A stretch of DNA of 12,788 nt from Fimbriimonadaceae bacterium (lineage in GTDB: Bacteria > Armatimonadota > Fimbriimonadia > Fimbriimonadales > Fimbriimonadaceae). The stretch covers positions 1 through 12,788 of the forward strand of contig CANFJD010000051.1 of the NCBI GenBank assembly GCA_947447315.1. The letters are read 5' to 3'. The position numbers were made by a program, and so were the translations under genes. Of the stretch, positions 12,502-12,788 are shown in pieces. Every line of letters starts with the position of its first letter. Positions within the stretch are counted from its first letter, which is position 1. A model generated the notes under the pieces. That model was not told where the DNA came from and searched no databases. It saw only the letters and a program-made list of their open reading frames with translations.

Positions 12502-12788
12502 TTACTCGAACCGGAGGAGAGGCATTGGCCGCACCTCCGCCTCTACCGGGCCATCCGGCGTGTTCACGCGGACGGTTTCGCGGTCAAACGCGGCTTCATT
12601 TCGCAGAATGGCAGCGGCGATCGGGCCAAAGTCCGGAGAATAAGCGTAGCTGGTGATGGTCCCCGCATCTTCCCGACGCAAGTGGGAAACGGTGCTGCCG
12701 ATGGGCATCGGTCGATCGGCCACTAAGCCGACCCAGGTCCGGTTCGTATGCCCGCGACTGTGCATGCGCATCAAGATTTCCTGCCCCA
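12502..12788 (-). CDS. ygfZ: YgfZ/GcvT-like folate-binding protein, C-terminal part (5' end outside window)
   Basis: The frame continues past the right edge, so only the last ~95 residues are visible. It opens with GQEILMRMHSRGHTNRTWVG, which fits the GQE of the YgfZ signature KGCYxGQE followed by the RGHxNR segment. The C-terminal barrel of the GcvT fold comes next: GSTVSHLRREDAGTITSYAY, SPDFGPIAAAILRNEAAF and TPDGPVEAEVRPMPLLRFE. YgfZ uses folate to help maintain certain Fe-S enzymes; GcvT transfers the glycine-derived methylene group. The GQE context favours YgfZ, but the KGC cysteine lies outside the window, so this is not certain. The EamA gene follows closely. Confidence 0.8.
   Translation of the reverse strand, partial: GQEILMRMHSRGHTNRTWVGLVADRPMPIGSTVSHLRREDAGTITSYAYSPDFGPIAAAILRNEAAFDRETVRVNTPDGPVEAEVRPMPLLRFE

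Noticed and set aside
6600..12788. Functional link between the cysteine desulfurase and the YgfZ-like protein (both Fe-S related)
   Set aside because: They lie about 5 kb apart on opposite strands with unrelated genes between, so co-occurrence in the window is not evidence of a system.

Overview
The window is an ordinary bacterial chromosomal segment with moderately high G+C (high fifties by eye), short intergenic gaps and mixed strand orientation. I see no phage, IS or CRISPR signature. The lineage cannot be fixed from sequence alone. The mix of families and the many starts with a TANNNT box 6-9 nt upstream would fit a deep-branching Gram-negative-type bacterium such as Armatimonadota (Fimbriimonas-like), but that is a low-confidence guess.

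Layout, left to right. The tail of an unidentified gene ends in an intrinsic terminator. A two-gene + operon follows (M20 PepV-like dipeptidase, GNAT acetyltransferase). It runs tail-to-tail into a - strand pair (pyroglutamyl-peptidase, then GT2 glycosyltransferase). From a 42-bp divergent promoter region, two flavoenzymes run on + (an Old Yellow Enzyme reductase and an NQO/MdaB-type quinone reductase), ending 2 bp from the convergent HtpX-like membrane protease. A tRNA-Leu(UAA) lies upstream of htpX on -. Divergent from it is a compact cysteine desulfurase, which converges on a small CSCHFRH-motif protein of unknown function. Divergent from that is a small four-helix membrane protein, also unrecognised. 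Next come a 187-bp spacer with a tandem repeat, an orphan ECF sigma factor, and a two-gene ABC-2 exporter (permease and ATPase). A DMT/EamA permease and the C-terminal part of a YgfZ/GcvT-like folate-binding protein close the window, all on -.

Most genes are housekeeping or stress-type functions: peptide turnover, electrophile/quinone reduction, membrane protein quality control, sulfur mobilisation and export. I found no coherent undescribed system. The best oddities are:
- a 114-bp-period duplication carrying the last ~20 codons of the sigma-factor gene plus an identical 25-bp hairpin;
- a perfect 24-bp palindrome inside the ABC ATPase gene;
- a divergent promoter in which both genes look leaderless;
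- a cysteine desulfurase lacking an interdomain helix;
- two small proteins I cannot assign to a family.
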